From NCBI GenBank assembly GCA_012032215.1, contig JAAURO010000099.1, positions 1-6,524 of the forward strand: 6,524 bases of DNA, read 5' to 3'. Shown here in pieces: positions 1-6,006 of this stretch. The position numbers were made by a program, and so were the translations under genes. The stretch is from Limnobacter sp. (GTDB lineage: Bacteria; Pseudomonadota; Gammaproteobacteria; Burkholderiales; Burkholderiaceae_B). Position 1 is the stretch's first letter; each line of letters begins with the position of its first letter. The notes under the pieces were generated by a model. The model saw only the letters and a list, made by a program, of their open reading frames with translations. It searched no databases and had not been told where the DNA came from.

Positions 1-116
1 GTGAGGAGGCTGTATCGCAGCCCCGGCTCTTTCGAATCGGGAGCCATCTTGCTAACCTCCAAGCGCGAACACGCCGACAACGCCACGGTGATAGTGATCG
101 ATAGAGTGATCCCCAT
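1..116 (-). CDS. Partial lipoprotein (N-terminus only, runs off the left edge)
   Basis: Read leftward from an ATG at 114-116, this frame stays open for 38 codons to the window edge. It begins with a short hydrophobic stretch, MGITLSITITVALSAC, ending in a good lipobox (Leu13-Ser14-Ala15-Cys16). The mature protein would therefore be lipid-anchored through Cys16, followed by a polar region (SRLEVSKMAPDSKEPG). The family cannot be told from so little. The start is uncertain: the signal lacks the usual N-terminal Lys/Arg and has no well-spaced ribosome site. A strong site (GGAGG, plus GAGG nearer) instead serves an ATG-AAG at 124-129 in another frame, which ends after 25 codons. Removing one base between the two would give an ordinary Met-Lys lipoprotein signal. 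The gene follows the large hypothetical gene almost without gap, suggesting an operon. Confidence 0.55.
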   Translation of the reverse strand, partial: MGITLSITITVALSACSRLEVSKMAPDSKEPGLRYSLL

Positions 117-125
117 CAGGACACT

Positions 126-1028
126 TCATGGCACCTCACCTCCAATATTAGCAGGGTCCACAAAGTTGACCAGTATCAGTCCATGCACCACTGCTATTTC
201 GCGAAGTTCGCGCTGTTTTTTTAGTGCATTCTCTTTGAGTTGTATTTCTTTCTTTCTACGATTTGTTTCTTCTGGGGGTTCGCCTTTCTTTTTGATGAAT
301 ATAAGACTTTGATTCCAAAGGTGGAATTCTGTAACGCGTTGCGGGAATTCAGCCCATTCTGTGGCGCTTGCCGGGTGCAACTTCCGGGATTCTAATAGAG
401 TGTTTATTGTTTTCGCAATGTCACTCGGGCCTGTTCCTCCCTGAATCGTCAGCCACATATCCGGGGTAATTGTCATGCTGTCTGTTTCTGGATTTCTTGT
501 GTGCTGGGCACTATCTGTTTTTCGTGCATAGGGCATAAGGTTTTCCCATTGAACGGCGGGCTCTGTGCTGTTGAATGAAGCACTTTTATCGTACGTCGTT
601 TGGGAGTCGTAATCCGCTTTGTAAAAATCCTGGCAGTAACGCTGGTAATCGTTTTGGTAAATGTCGTAATTGGGCCCCAGGAATTCTGCTCTGTCGATTA
701 AACAGTCTTGCCCTTCTAGCAGGGCAGAAACTATTTTGGGATGATAAAGTCCGCGGGCATGCGGATCTTCAATTGCCATTCTTTCCAGAAGCTGGCTAAT
801 CGTCTTTTCGTTGCTTTCACGCCTTGTATCAACAAAGCTGCGCATCGTGCTTTTGACAACTGCCCTGGCATTAACGGCTTCTGTTTGAAAGAAAGCATTA
901 ATGGCCTCTTTGGCACAATGGTTGGGTATGCTGGGCTGGGTCCATGAATGATCTGTAAGGTGCGGCAGGCCTTGCGGTTTTTTCCCTGCAAGGGTAAGCG
1001 TGGAAGCAAGGTTTTTCTGTGCAGGCAT
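126..1028 (-). CDS. C-terminal part of a frameshifted hypothetical protein
   Basis: This frame encodes 300 residues from the ATG at 1028 and is open upstream to 1149, so it continues well above that ATG and overlaps the 3' part of the neighbouring 519-codon frame. I read it as the second half of one protein joined at the A8 run (1117-1124), where it would supply residues 392-721. No family is recognised. Visible features are a tyrosine-rich block (seven Tyr in 26 residues, residues 121-146 of this frame) and a strongly charged, probably helical segment (about 250-279, including EETNRRKKEIQLKENALKKQ). No signal peptide or membrane span is seen. The final codons contain a GGAGGTGAGG ribosome-site-like stretch, and the TGA stop overlaps an ATG as ATGA, suggesting coupling to the gene downstream. 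It could also be translated separately from 1028, but I see no good ribosome site there. Confidence 0.6.
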   Translation of the reverse strand: MPAQKNLASTLTLAGKKPQGLPHLTDHSWTQPSIPNHCAKEAINAFFQTEAVNARAVVKSTMRSFVDTRRESNEKTISQLLERMAIEDPHARGLYHPKIVSALLEGQDCLIDRAEFLGPNYDIYQNDYQRYCQDFYKADYDSQTTYDKSASFNSTEPAVQWENLMPYARKTDSAQHTRNPETDSMTITPDMWLTIQGGTGPSDIAKTINTLLESRKLHPASATEWAEFPQRVTEFHLWNQSLIFIKKKGEPPEETNRRKKEIQLKENALKKQRELREIAVVHGLILVNFVDPANIGGEVP

Positions 1029-2290
1029 GTTTTGTGCCGAGGCACTGGTGTGCTGTGGTGGGCTGGGCGGAACTGCATTGCTATGCGTTGCCTGGTTTTC
1101 TCTGCTTTGGTCGTTGTTTTTTTTGCAGGGGGCTGCGCCGATTGGTGTGTGTTACCCCTAGAACGCTTGTCGATGCGAATCGAATCTGGAAATATATGGG
1201 GTCCTGTTTGCCGAGAGGAGGGTAACTGCTTCTCCAGGTACTTAAAAATGCGTTTTTCTTCAAGGTGTTCTGGCTTCGAGAAAAGTGCTTCCTCAGTGTG
1301 TGTTTTTAAGGTGCCACATACGTCTTTAAAATGTATCAGCAGATCTGCTTTTGCGGTAATTTTTCTGCACAAAACCCGGGAGGTGAGTTCTTCCTGAAGC
1401 ACATGAATGGCAGCCCAGTTGGTCCATTTGTAACACTGTGTGATCACCGGCATTTGCCCTGCTTTGCGGTAATCGGGGTGTATGCGCAGCAGGTGCGCAT
1501 TCATGCCGGCTTTCATGGTGGCAAGCTGCGTGTCCGTGCGGGTTTGCACCGCTTCTTCCGTTCTGTTTTCACGGGATTTCCCACTGTCTTCAACACCCTC
1601 AATTACGGTAACGGGCACGCTGTAAGTTTCGCCGCTTGCAATTTTTGTGCAGGTCAGTGTGTAGTTGCTGATTCCTGATTCGGTGCTTTCCTCGCGCGTT
1701 ATTTGCACGTTCTGAAGGCCCAATTGCTGCAGGCGTTTTTGCAGGTGTGTGTTGCCATCGGGGTTGGCCAGGTGTTGGAGTTGACGAAGTAACTTGCTTG
1801 ACCTGCCCCGTGGCACCAGGTCTATGAATCCCTGGTGATTATCCAGGTACTGCAAAGCCGATCGTGCATAGGCGGTTGTAGGTGCGGTGGCGATTGATTT
1901 GTCCGAAGCACGGGGCGTTTGAGCGGGCGTAGAGCGGGGGGTTGCAATGGTGTCGCGCCCTGAGAAAATGTAACTCACTGCTTTTGTTGCCACATTTTCC
2001 GGATCCGTGTTCGGGCTTATCGGAAACTCCACTTGGTAAATTGGCAGTGAGGCGGCGGAAAATCTGCTGGAATGGCTGCTTGCAAGCGGGGAAGCCGCAG
2101 TTGGTAAGCCCTCTCTTGCCGATGCGCTCAGGAGTTCTTCGGCCAGACTGCATGCAGCTGCCTTCAAATTGCGCGTTGCTGTATGAATATCGGCAGTTGG
2201 AGTGAATCCTTTCACACACGTTTCTGGCTGCCATGGCTCATGTGGGCAACAAGGTGAATCAGGGGGCGGTTTAACAACAGCGTTACTCAT
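731..2290 (-). CDS. Large hypothetical protein, zero-frame product (519 codons)
   Basis: The frame starts at ATG 2290 (MSNAVVKPPP) and ends at 731. I recognise no family. Residues 1 to about 150 are rich in Ala, Ser, Thr and Pro and look poorly ordered. Residues about 150-360 look globular (for example IHPDYRKAGQMPVITQCYKW and a following helix-rich part). From about 365 a basic, Gln/Lys/Pro-rich linker leads to Ala389-Lys390-Lys391, encoded by the A8 run. Beyond it the frame continues for 128 codons, but that tail is very rich in Arg, Lys and Pro and lies opposite a second frame with more ordinary protein composition, so it is probably a shadow. A -1 shift at the run gives a 721-residue product. 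There is no secretion signal. The ribosome site is weak (TAGG close to ATG). It lies 91 bases downstream of phoR on the same strand, with its own promoter candidate between. It may be a lineage-specific accessory gene; function unknown. Confidence 0.6.
   Translation of the reverse strand: MSNAVVKPPPDSPCCPHEPWQPETCVKGFTPTADIHTATRNLKAAACSLAEELLSASAREGLPTAASPLASSHSSRFSAASLPIYQVEFPISPNTDPENVATKAVSYIFSGRDTIATPRSTPAQTPRASDKSIATAPTTAYARSALQYLDNHQGFIDLVPRGRSSKLLRQLQHLANPDGNTHLQKRLQQLGLQNVQITREESTESGISNYTLTCTKIASGETYSVPVTVIEGVEDSGKSRENRTEEAVQTRTDTQLATMKAGMNAHLLRIHPDYRKAGQMPVITQCYKWTNWAAIHVLQEELTSRVLCRKITAKADLLIHFKDVCGTLKTHTEEALFSKPEHLEEKRIFKYLEKQLPSSRQTGPHIFPDSIRIDKRSRGNTHQSAQPPAKKTTTKAEKTRQRIAMQFRPAHHSTPVPRHKTCLHRKTLLPRLPLQGKNRKACRTLQIIHGPSPAYPTIVPKRPLMLSFKQKPLMPGQLSKARCAALLIQGVKATKRRLASFWKEWQLKIRMPADFIIPK
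1117..1124 (-). other. A8 homopolymer: candidate -1 frameshift or slippage site
   Basis: On the minus strand the sequence reads GCA AAA AAA ACA in the upstream frame, so it contains the bacterial slippery heptamer A AAA AAA in the right phase. After decoding the two Lys codons, a one-base backward slip gives AAC AAC GAC and enters the frame that stays open to 126. RNA polymerase slippage producing A9 would give the same protein. Downstream there is only a weak hairpin (GCAT AGCA ATGC, about 25-30 bases on), and I see no Shine-Dalgarno-like stimulator upstream of the kind known at dnaX. A base-calling error in the homopolymer, or a real inactivating deletion, would look identical. Confidence 0.45.
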
Positions 2291-2332
2291 AAACCTAGTA
2301 CTTTGGTTGATTATTTGGAATATATAGCCGTT

Positions 2333-2361
2333 ATTGTTAACCTAAAAATATTTTTGGTCAA
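2333..2361 (-). promoter_or_regulatory. Candidate sigma-70 promoter for the large hypothetical gene
   Basis: On the minus strand a TTGACC -35 element (2356-2361, five of six consensus bases) is followed after exactly 17 bases by AACAAT (2333-2338, four of six) as the -10. The initiation point would lie about 35 bases upstream of the ATG at 2290. The spacer contains the palindrome AAAAATATTTTT. The gap 2291-2381 is clearly more AT-rich than the genes on either side. No rho-independent terminator is seen after phoR, so read-through from phoBR is also possible. Confidence 0.4.
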
Positions 2362-2381
2362 AGAGTGGTGTAGATGGTTAC

Positions 2382-3695
2382 CTATATAGGGTGATCTACG
2401 CCTGCCAATGGCAGTTGTATTTCAAAAGTGCTACCAGTGCCGGGTGTACTGCGTATTTTCAGCTCACCATGATGGCGCGAGGTAATGTGCTTAACAATCG
2501 CAAGGCCCAGGCCCGTTCCACCAGACTCGCGCGAACGGCTGCGGTCTACCCGGTAGAAGCGCTCGGTAAGCCTTGGAATGTGTTCTGGCTGAATGCCAAT
2601 GCCACTGTCGGTTACCGTAAAACTGGATATTGGCTGGCCCAGATCGTCTTCGCCCTGTTGCAGCGTTAAACGAATGGTGCCCCCTTGTGGAGTGTAGCGC
2701 ACAGCGTTGGTGACAAGGTTGGAAAACGCGCTGCGTATTTCTTGTTCTGAACCTTGCGCCAGCAGGTTGTGTTCAATCTGTTCAGCCACTATGCGGTGTT
2801 GCCCGCCCGAAATTTGCTGTGCTTCGTTGGCCAAATGCAGGGCCAACTCGCTTAGGTTAACGGTTTCGCTTTCTGCTTGCGTGCCCGATTCAAGGGCTGA
2901 CAGGGTGAGCAGGTCTTCCACCAGATTTTGCATCCGAACGGCCTGGTTGGCCATCATTTCCAGGTATTGGGTGCGCTGCTCGGGGCTTAAGGGCATGTCT
3001 CTGAAGGTTTCCAGAAAGCCCGAGAGCACAGTGAGCGGCGTTTTAAGCTCGTGTGACACATTGGCAATAAAGTCGCGGCGCATGGCTTCCAGGCGCTCGA
3101 TCTTGGTGATGTCGCGGCTGAGTACCAGCACCTGCTGGTCGCCGTAACCCACTGCCTGTACCGAAAGAATTTTTCCATTGCTGCGAGGCGAGTGAATCAC
3201 CAGAGTTTGTTCCCACGCGTTGCCGGATAAATAGTGCACAAACTGTGGGTCTCGCACGATGTTGATAAGCGGAAAGCCGATGTCGCTGGTCAGGCGCAGA
3301 CCCAGGTGTTTCTGGGCGGTGGAGTTGCACCAGATAATGTGCCCTGCGGCATCCAGAGTAACCACGCCATCGGGCAGGGCTTGCGCTGCTGTTCTGAACG
3401 AAATCAGCGCGTTGCTGAGGGCTTGTTGTTGTTTTTGCTGCAACTTAAGCACCCGGAACAGCTTGGCGGCCATGTCGTCCCACACGCCTGCTAGCAAAGG
3501 CACGTTTTCCAGGGTGAAGTCGTCCAGCCAAAGATGAAACTTGTGGCGGTTCACCAAATCCAGGCCTTTAAGCAGCAATGCCATAAAAAGCAGGCCCAGC
3601 CACGAGCCTGGGCCATCGCCTACGGCGCTGCCAACTACCGCGGCCAGCAAAAGCAGCGCGGCATGGATACTAAGCTGGAAGAGCAGGGTAAGCAT
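2382..3695 (-). CDS. phoR: Phosphate regulon sensor histidine kinase PhoR
   Basis: This 437-residue inner-membrane kinase phosphorylates PhoB when phosphate is scarce and dephosphorylates it when phosphate is plentiful. Two hydrophobic spans (about residues 3-26 and 31-48) are separated by a very short loop, as in the PhoR N-terminal (DUF3329-like) region, so there is no room for a periplasmic sensor domain. In this family the signal comes through the Pst transporter and PhoU. A PAS domain follows (about 100-195), then the HisKA H-box FIANVSHELKTPL with phospho-acceptor His215, the N-box with Asn326 and Asn330, the G1 box DSGIGI (363-368), the F-box ERFYRVDRSRSR and the G2 box GTGLGL (393-398). 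All catalytic motifs are present and the length is normal. It follows phoB after 42 bases in the same transcription direction. ATG 3695 is the only ATG start in frame after the phoB stop, although no clear Shine-Dalgarno precedes it. Confidence 0.95.
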   Translation of the reverse strand: MLTLLFQLSIHAALLLLAAVVGSAVGDGPGSWLGLLFMALLLKGLDLVNRHKFHLWLDDFTLENVPLLAGVWDDMAAKLFRVLKLQQKQQQALSNALISFRTAAQALPDGVVTLDAAGHIIWCNSTAQKHLGLRLTSDIGFPLINIVRDPQFVHYLSGNAWEQTLVIHSPRSNGKILSVQAVGYGDQQVLVLSRDITKIERLEAMRRDFIANVSHELKTPLTVLSGFLETFRDMPLSPEQRTQYLEMMANQAVRMQNLVEDLLTLSALESGTQAESETVNLSELALHLANEAQQISGGQHRIVAEQIEHNLLAQGSEQEIRSAFSNLVTNAVRYTPQGGTIRLTLQQGEDDLGQPISSFTVTDSGIGIQPEHIPRLTERFYRVDRSRSRESGGTGLGLAIVKHITSRHHGELKIRSTPGTGSTFEIQLPLAGVDHPI

Positions 3696-3737
3696 GAGCG
3701 CTATGTTACTGCAGGAATTTCTTGGGGTATGGCCCTG

Positions 3738-4439
3738 TTACGCACTTTCGGCCAGTGTGGCGCTGAAACGGTAGCCCGCACCGCGCACGGTCTCTATGAG
3801 ACGGTCGTGGCCGGAGGAGGTTAACGCCAGCCGGAGGCGGCGAATGTGCACGTCTACGGTGCGTTCTTCCACAAAAACATGGTCGCCCCATACCTGATCC
3901 AGCAGCTGGGTGCGAGTGTGCACGCGCTCGGGGTGTGTCATGAAAAAATGCAGCAGCCGAAACTCGGTAGGACCCATTTCCAGCGTATTGCGGTGGCCTT
4001 CTACACGGTGGGTGGTGGGGTCGAGCTTCAGGCCGCATATTTCCACGGCATCGTTGGTCAGTTGGGGTGCCCGGCGCCTAAGCACTGCTTTAATGCGGGC
4101 TTGCAGCTCTTTGGGAGAAAACGGCTTGGTGAGGTAGTCGTCTGCGCCTGCTTCCAGGCCGTCTACTTTGTCTTGCTCAGCGGTGCGCGCGGTTAGCATA
4201 ATAATGGGCACCAGCCGGGTGCGGGCATCGGCACGCAGTTCTTGGGCAAACTGAGGGCCACTTTTGCCGGGCAACATCCAGTCCAGCAAAATCACGTCGG
4301 GCAGTTCGGCGGTAATCAGGGTTCTGGCCTGTTCGGTGTCGGCGGCACGCAGCACTTTGTGGCCCGCAAAGCCAAGGTTTACGGCGATCAGCTCGGCAAT
4401 GGCCGGCTCGTCTTCAACAACCAGAACGGTGCTGGGCAT
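3738..4439 (-). CDS. phoB: Phosphate regulon response regulator PhoB
   Basis: A 233-residue OmpR/PhoB-family transcription factor which, when phosphorylated by PhoR, binds PHO boxes and recruits RNA polymerase to phosphate-starvation genes. The receiver domain (about 1-122) has the acidic cluster Glu9-Asp10-Glu11, phospho-acceptor Asp53 in LLDWMLPG, Thr83 in MLTAR and Lys105 in TKPF. The C-terminal winged-helix domain (about 132-228) carries the GPTEFRLLHFFMTHP stretch, RTQLLDQVWG, the recognition-helix region VEERTVDVHIRRLR and the closing VRGAGYRF wing, all typical of PhoB. Length is standard and no key residue is missing. The start is supported by GGAG five bases before ATG (4445-4448). 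It is the first gene of a phoB-phoR operon, and a candidate PHO box lies 60-78 bases upstream, consistent with the autoregulation known for this pair elsewhere. Confidence 0.96.
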   Translation of the reverse strand: MPSTVLVVEDEPAIAELIAVNLGFAGHKVLRAADTEQARTLITAELPDVILLDWMLPGKSGPQFAQELRADARTRLVPIIMLTARTAEQDKVDGLEAGADDYLTKPFSPKELQARIKAVLRRRAPQLTNDAVEICGLKLDPTTHRVEGHRNTLEMGPTEFRLLHFFMTHPERVHTRTQLLDQVWGDHVFVEERTVDVHIRRLRLALTSSGHDRLIETVRGAGYRFSATLAESA

Positions 4440-4483
4440 GGGAACTCCGAATGTGAAAGGCGCAAATTCAACTTTTCTTGCAC

Positions 4484-4517
4484 TTTATGCCATTTTAATG
4501 GAACAACACTATGACAA
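4484..4517 (-). promoter_or_regulatory. Candidate PHO box and -10 element upstream of phoB
   Basis: On the minus strand an 18-base stretch, TTGTCATAGTGTTGTTCC (4500-4517), resembles two PHO half-sites spaced 11 bases apart. The first half, TTGTCAT, matches the CTGTCAT consensus at six of seven positions. The second, TTGTTCC, is poor (three of seven). Exactly ten bases further lies CATAAA (4484-4489), a four-of-six -10. This is the spacing seen at PhoB-activated promoters, where the box replaces the -35. It lies before phoB, which is autoregulated in other bacteria. The weak second half keeps confidence low. Confidence 0.35.
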
Positions 4518-4588
4518 CTTTTGGGGAAACGGCACTTGCAACGTGCGCTACACTGACGGTCTTGTTCTGTAAGCACCCGAGTTTGTTT

Positions 4589-4968
4589 ATGTCTGGCACC
4601 CAGCAACCCGTTCCCACCAGCCTAGTGGTGCATCAAAAATCCCGGCACCTGGAAGTGCAGTTCAACAATGGCCATATTTTCATTTTGCCGTTTGAGCTGC
4701 TGCGCGTCTATTCGCCCTCGGCCGAGTGCGTGGCCATGGCGCAGGCCAGGAAACCCTGCAGGTGGGCAAGCGCGAGGTGGGCATGGTGCGGCTGGAGCCG
4801 GTCGGCCTGTATGCGGTGAAACCCGTGTTTACCGATGGGCATGAATCCGGGCTGTATTCCTGGGATTATCTGTATTGGCTGGGCACCAACCAGGAGGGGT
4901 TGTGGCAGGATTACCTGCAACGCCTCAAGCAGGCGGGTGCCAGCCGGGATGCGAACCCCGGATGTTAG
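4589..4968 (+). pseudogene. DUF971 (GBBH-like N-terminal domain) protein, frameshifted
   Basis: The gene starts at ATG 4589 (MSGTQQPVPTSLVVHQKSRH) and encodes 46 residues of a clear DUF971 protein up to YSPSAE (codon 4724-4726). The family pattern then continues in the +2 frame from 4729 (RGHGAGQETLQVGKREVGM, then GLYSWDYLYWLG and a closing QAGASRD) to the TAG at 4968. Family members I recall read SAEVRGHG here, so one G is missing: GAGTGCGT instead of GAGGTGCGT. Restoring it gives a normal 126-residue protein. The domain resembles the N-terminal region of gamma-butyrobetaine hydroxylase; its biochemical role is not established. I know it as a frequent neighbour of ubiE in Betaproteobacteria. 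As written, the frame ends at 4819 with a foreign tail rich in Trp and Arg. There is no slippery sequence, so this is a sequence error or a true mutation, not recoding. The Shine-Dalgarno is weak. Confidence 0.85.
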
Positions 4969-5163
4969 CAATCTGGGTTACCGAGTCAGGCCTGATGCTG
5001 GATGGCACGCCGTTGAAAAATTGAAACCATTCGCGCAGACAACCCAAAAAAGTGGTTTGTGGTTGCTTCGGTGTACTTCTGGCTGATGCTTTTGCCGCCT
5101 GTTGTTGCTTTTGCATTGGGGTTGGCAAGTTTTGGTGTGCTGAAATGGATGGGCGTTGCATGA
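4962..5163 (+). pseudogene. Putative small membrane protein, apparent one-base frameshift
   Basis: Between the DUF971 gene and ubiE, the frame ending at TGA 5161-5163 encodes an unmistakable membrane segment: PKKWFVVASVYFWLMLLP, then a second hydrophobic stretch VVAFALGLASFGVLKW. That frame has no ATG before an upstream stop at 5014-5016. Another frame, starting at ATG 4962 inside the DUF971 stop region, reads MLAIWVTESGLMLDGTPLK and stops at 5022-5024. The two stops confine any switch to about ten bases containing the A5 run 5016-5020. Removing one A joins them into a 66-residue protein with a short N-terminus, a basic Pro-Lys-Lys and one or two membrane spans. I know no family for it. Overlap with the upstream stop would suggest translational coupling. 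If the hydrophobic frame is chance, this stretch simply holds nothing. Confidence 0.4.
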
Positions 5164-5242
5164 ATCTGTACATTCACTCTCTTTTGTGACATCTTGTTAA
5201 CCCTCGCTGTATGGCTAACCACAACCTTGCTTCTTCCGCGTC

Positions 5243-5983
5243 ATGACCGATCAAAAAACCCATTTTGGCTATAGCCAGGTACACGAACACGAAAAGGCCC
5301 GAAAAGTGGCCGAGGTCTTTGATTCCGTGGCGGGCAAATACGACATCATGAATGACCTCATGTCGGGTGGCTTGCACCGGGTCTGGAAAGCAGCCACAGT
5401 GGCCAGGGCGGCTGTGCGGCCGGGTATGCGCGTGCTGGATATTGCGGGCGGCACGGGCGATTTGTCCAAGGCGTTTCTTAAAAAGGTGGGCACTGGCGGC
5501 GAGGTATGGCTAACCGACATCAACGAAAGCATGCTGCGCGCGGGCCGCAATCGCCTGACGGATCAAGGCTTGCTGCCTGAGCTTGCGTTGTGCAACGCAG
5601 AAGCACTGCCTTTCCCCACCGATTACTTCGATGTGGTTACCGTGGCTTTCGGGCTGCGCAACATGACCCACAAAGATCATGCATTGGCAGAAATGCGCCG
5701 TGTCATCAAGCCCGGCGGCAAGGTGATGGTTCTGGAGTTTTCCAGGGTAAATTCGCTGTTGGCTCCGGCTTACGATGTGTATTCCTTTAAAATTTTGCCG
5801 ATGTTAGGGAGATTGGTGGCCAACGATGCCGACAGCTACAACTACCTGGCGGAAAGCATTCGTATGCACCCTGATCAACAAACCTTGCTGCGCATGATGC
5901 AAGATGCAGGGCTGGAAAAGGTGCAGTACACCAACTTCACTGCCGGTGTGGTTGCCTTGCACACAGGCACAAAATTCGAGTAA
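5243..5983 (+). CDS. ubiE: Ubiquinone/menaquinone biosynthesis C-methyltransferase UbiE
   Basis: A 246-residue class I SAM-dependent methyltransferase that adds the C-methyl group to the polyprenyl-methoxy-benzoquinol intermediate of ubiquinone synthesis and, where menaquinone is made, to demethylmenaquinone. Both UbiE family signatures are intact: [16 protein letters not shown] at 33-48 and [15 protein letters not shown] at 153-167. The SAM-binding motif I is [10 protein letters not shown] (64-73), followed by the acidic TDIN (91-94) and the family-typical [13 protein letters not shown] stretch. Length is normal. The start is supported by conserved N-terminal residues ([19 protein letters not shown]) at the usual distance, although there is no clear Shine-Dalgarno in front. 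It lies between the DUF971 gene and the Tim44-like gene on the same strand, 23 bases before the latter's TTG. Confidence 0.97.
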   Translation: MTDQKTHFGYSQVHEHEKARKVAEVFDSVAGKYDIMNDLMSGGLHRVWKAATVARAAVRPGMRVLDIAGGTGDLSKAFLKKVGTGGEVWLTDINESMLRAGRNRLTDQGLLPELALCNAEALPFPTDYFDVVTVAFGLRNMTHKDHALAEMRRVIKPGGKVMVLEFSRVNSLLAPAYDVYSFKILPMLGRLVANDADSYNYLAESIRMHPDQQTLLRMMQDAGLEKVQYTNFTAGVVALHTGTKFE

Positions 5984-6006
5984 CAAATCTGGTTGGAGCG
6001 TCTGTT

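Noticed and set aside
731..1116. The 128-codon tail of the 519-codon frame as a genuine alternative C-terminus (dual coding)
   Set aside because: It is extremely rich in Arg, Lys and Pro, with no recognisable fold, and lies opposite a frame with normal composition. It is more likely a shadow, although a short-form product ending there cannot be excluded.
948..1397. Plus-strand open frame of 149 codons
   Set aside because: It is antisense to the large hypothetical gene, rich in Cys, Phe and Arg as expected of a reverse shadow, and has no convincing ribosome site.
2381..2413. Palindromes CCTATATAGG and CTGCCAATGGCAG at the phoR 3' end as a terminator
   Set aside because: The stems are only five bases, one is entirely AT-rich in its core, and no T-run follows on the minus strand.
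5184..5213. Sigma-70 promoter for ubiE
   Set aside because: TTGTGA has no acceptable -10 at 16-18 bases; the best candidates match only three of six.
5196..5219. GTTAACC ... GGCTAAC inverted repeat before ubiE
   Set aside because: The stem is short with a mismatch and no T-tract follows. It may be chance.
4925..5222. Minus-strand frames of 82 and 78 codons between DUF971 and ubiE
   Set aside because: They are rich in Gln, Thr, Lys and Ser, typical of the reverse of a hydrophobic coding frame, and overlap known coding sequence.
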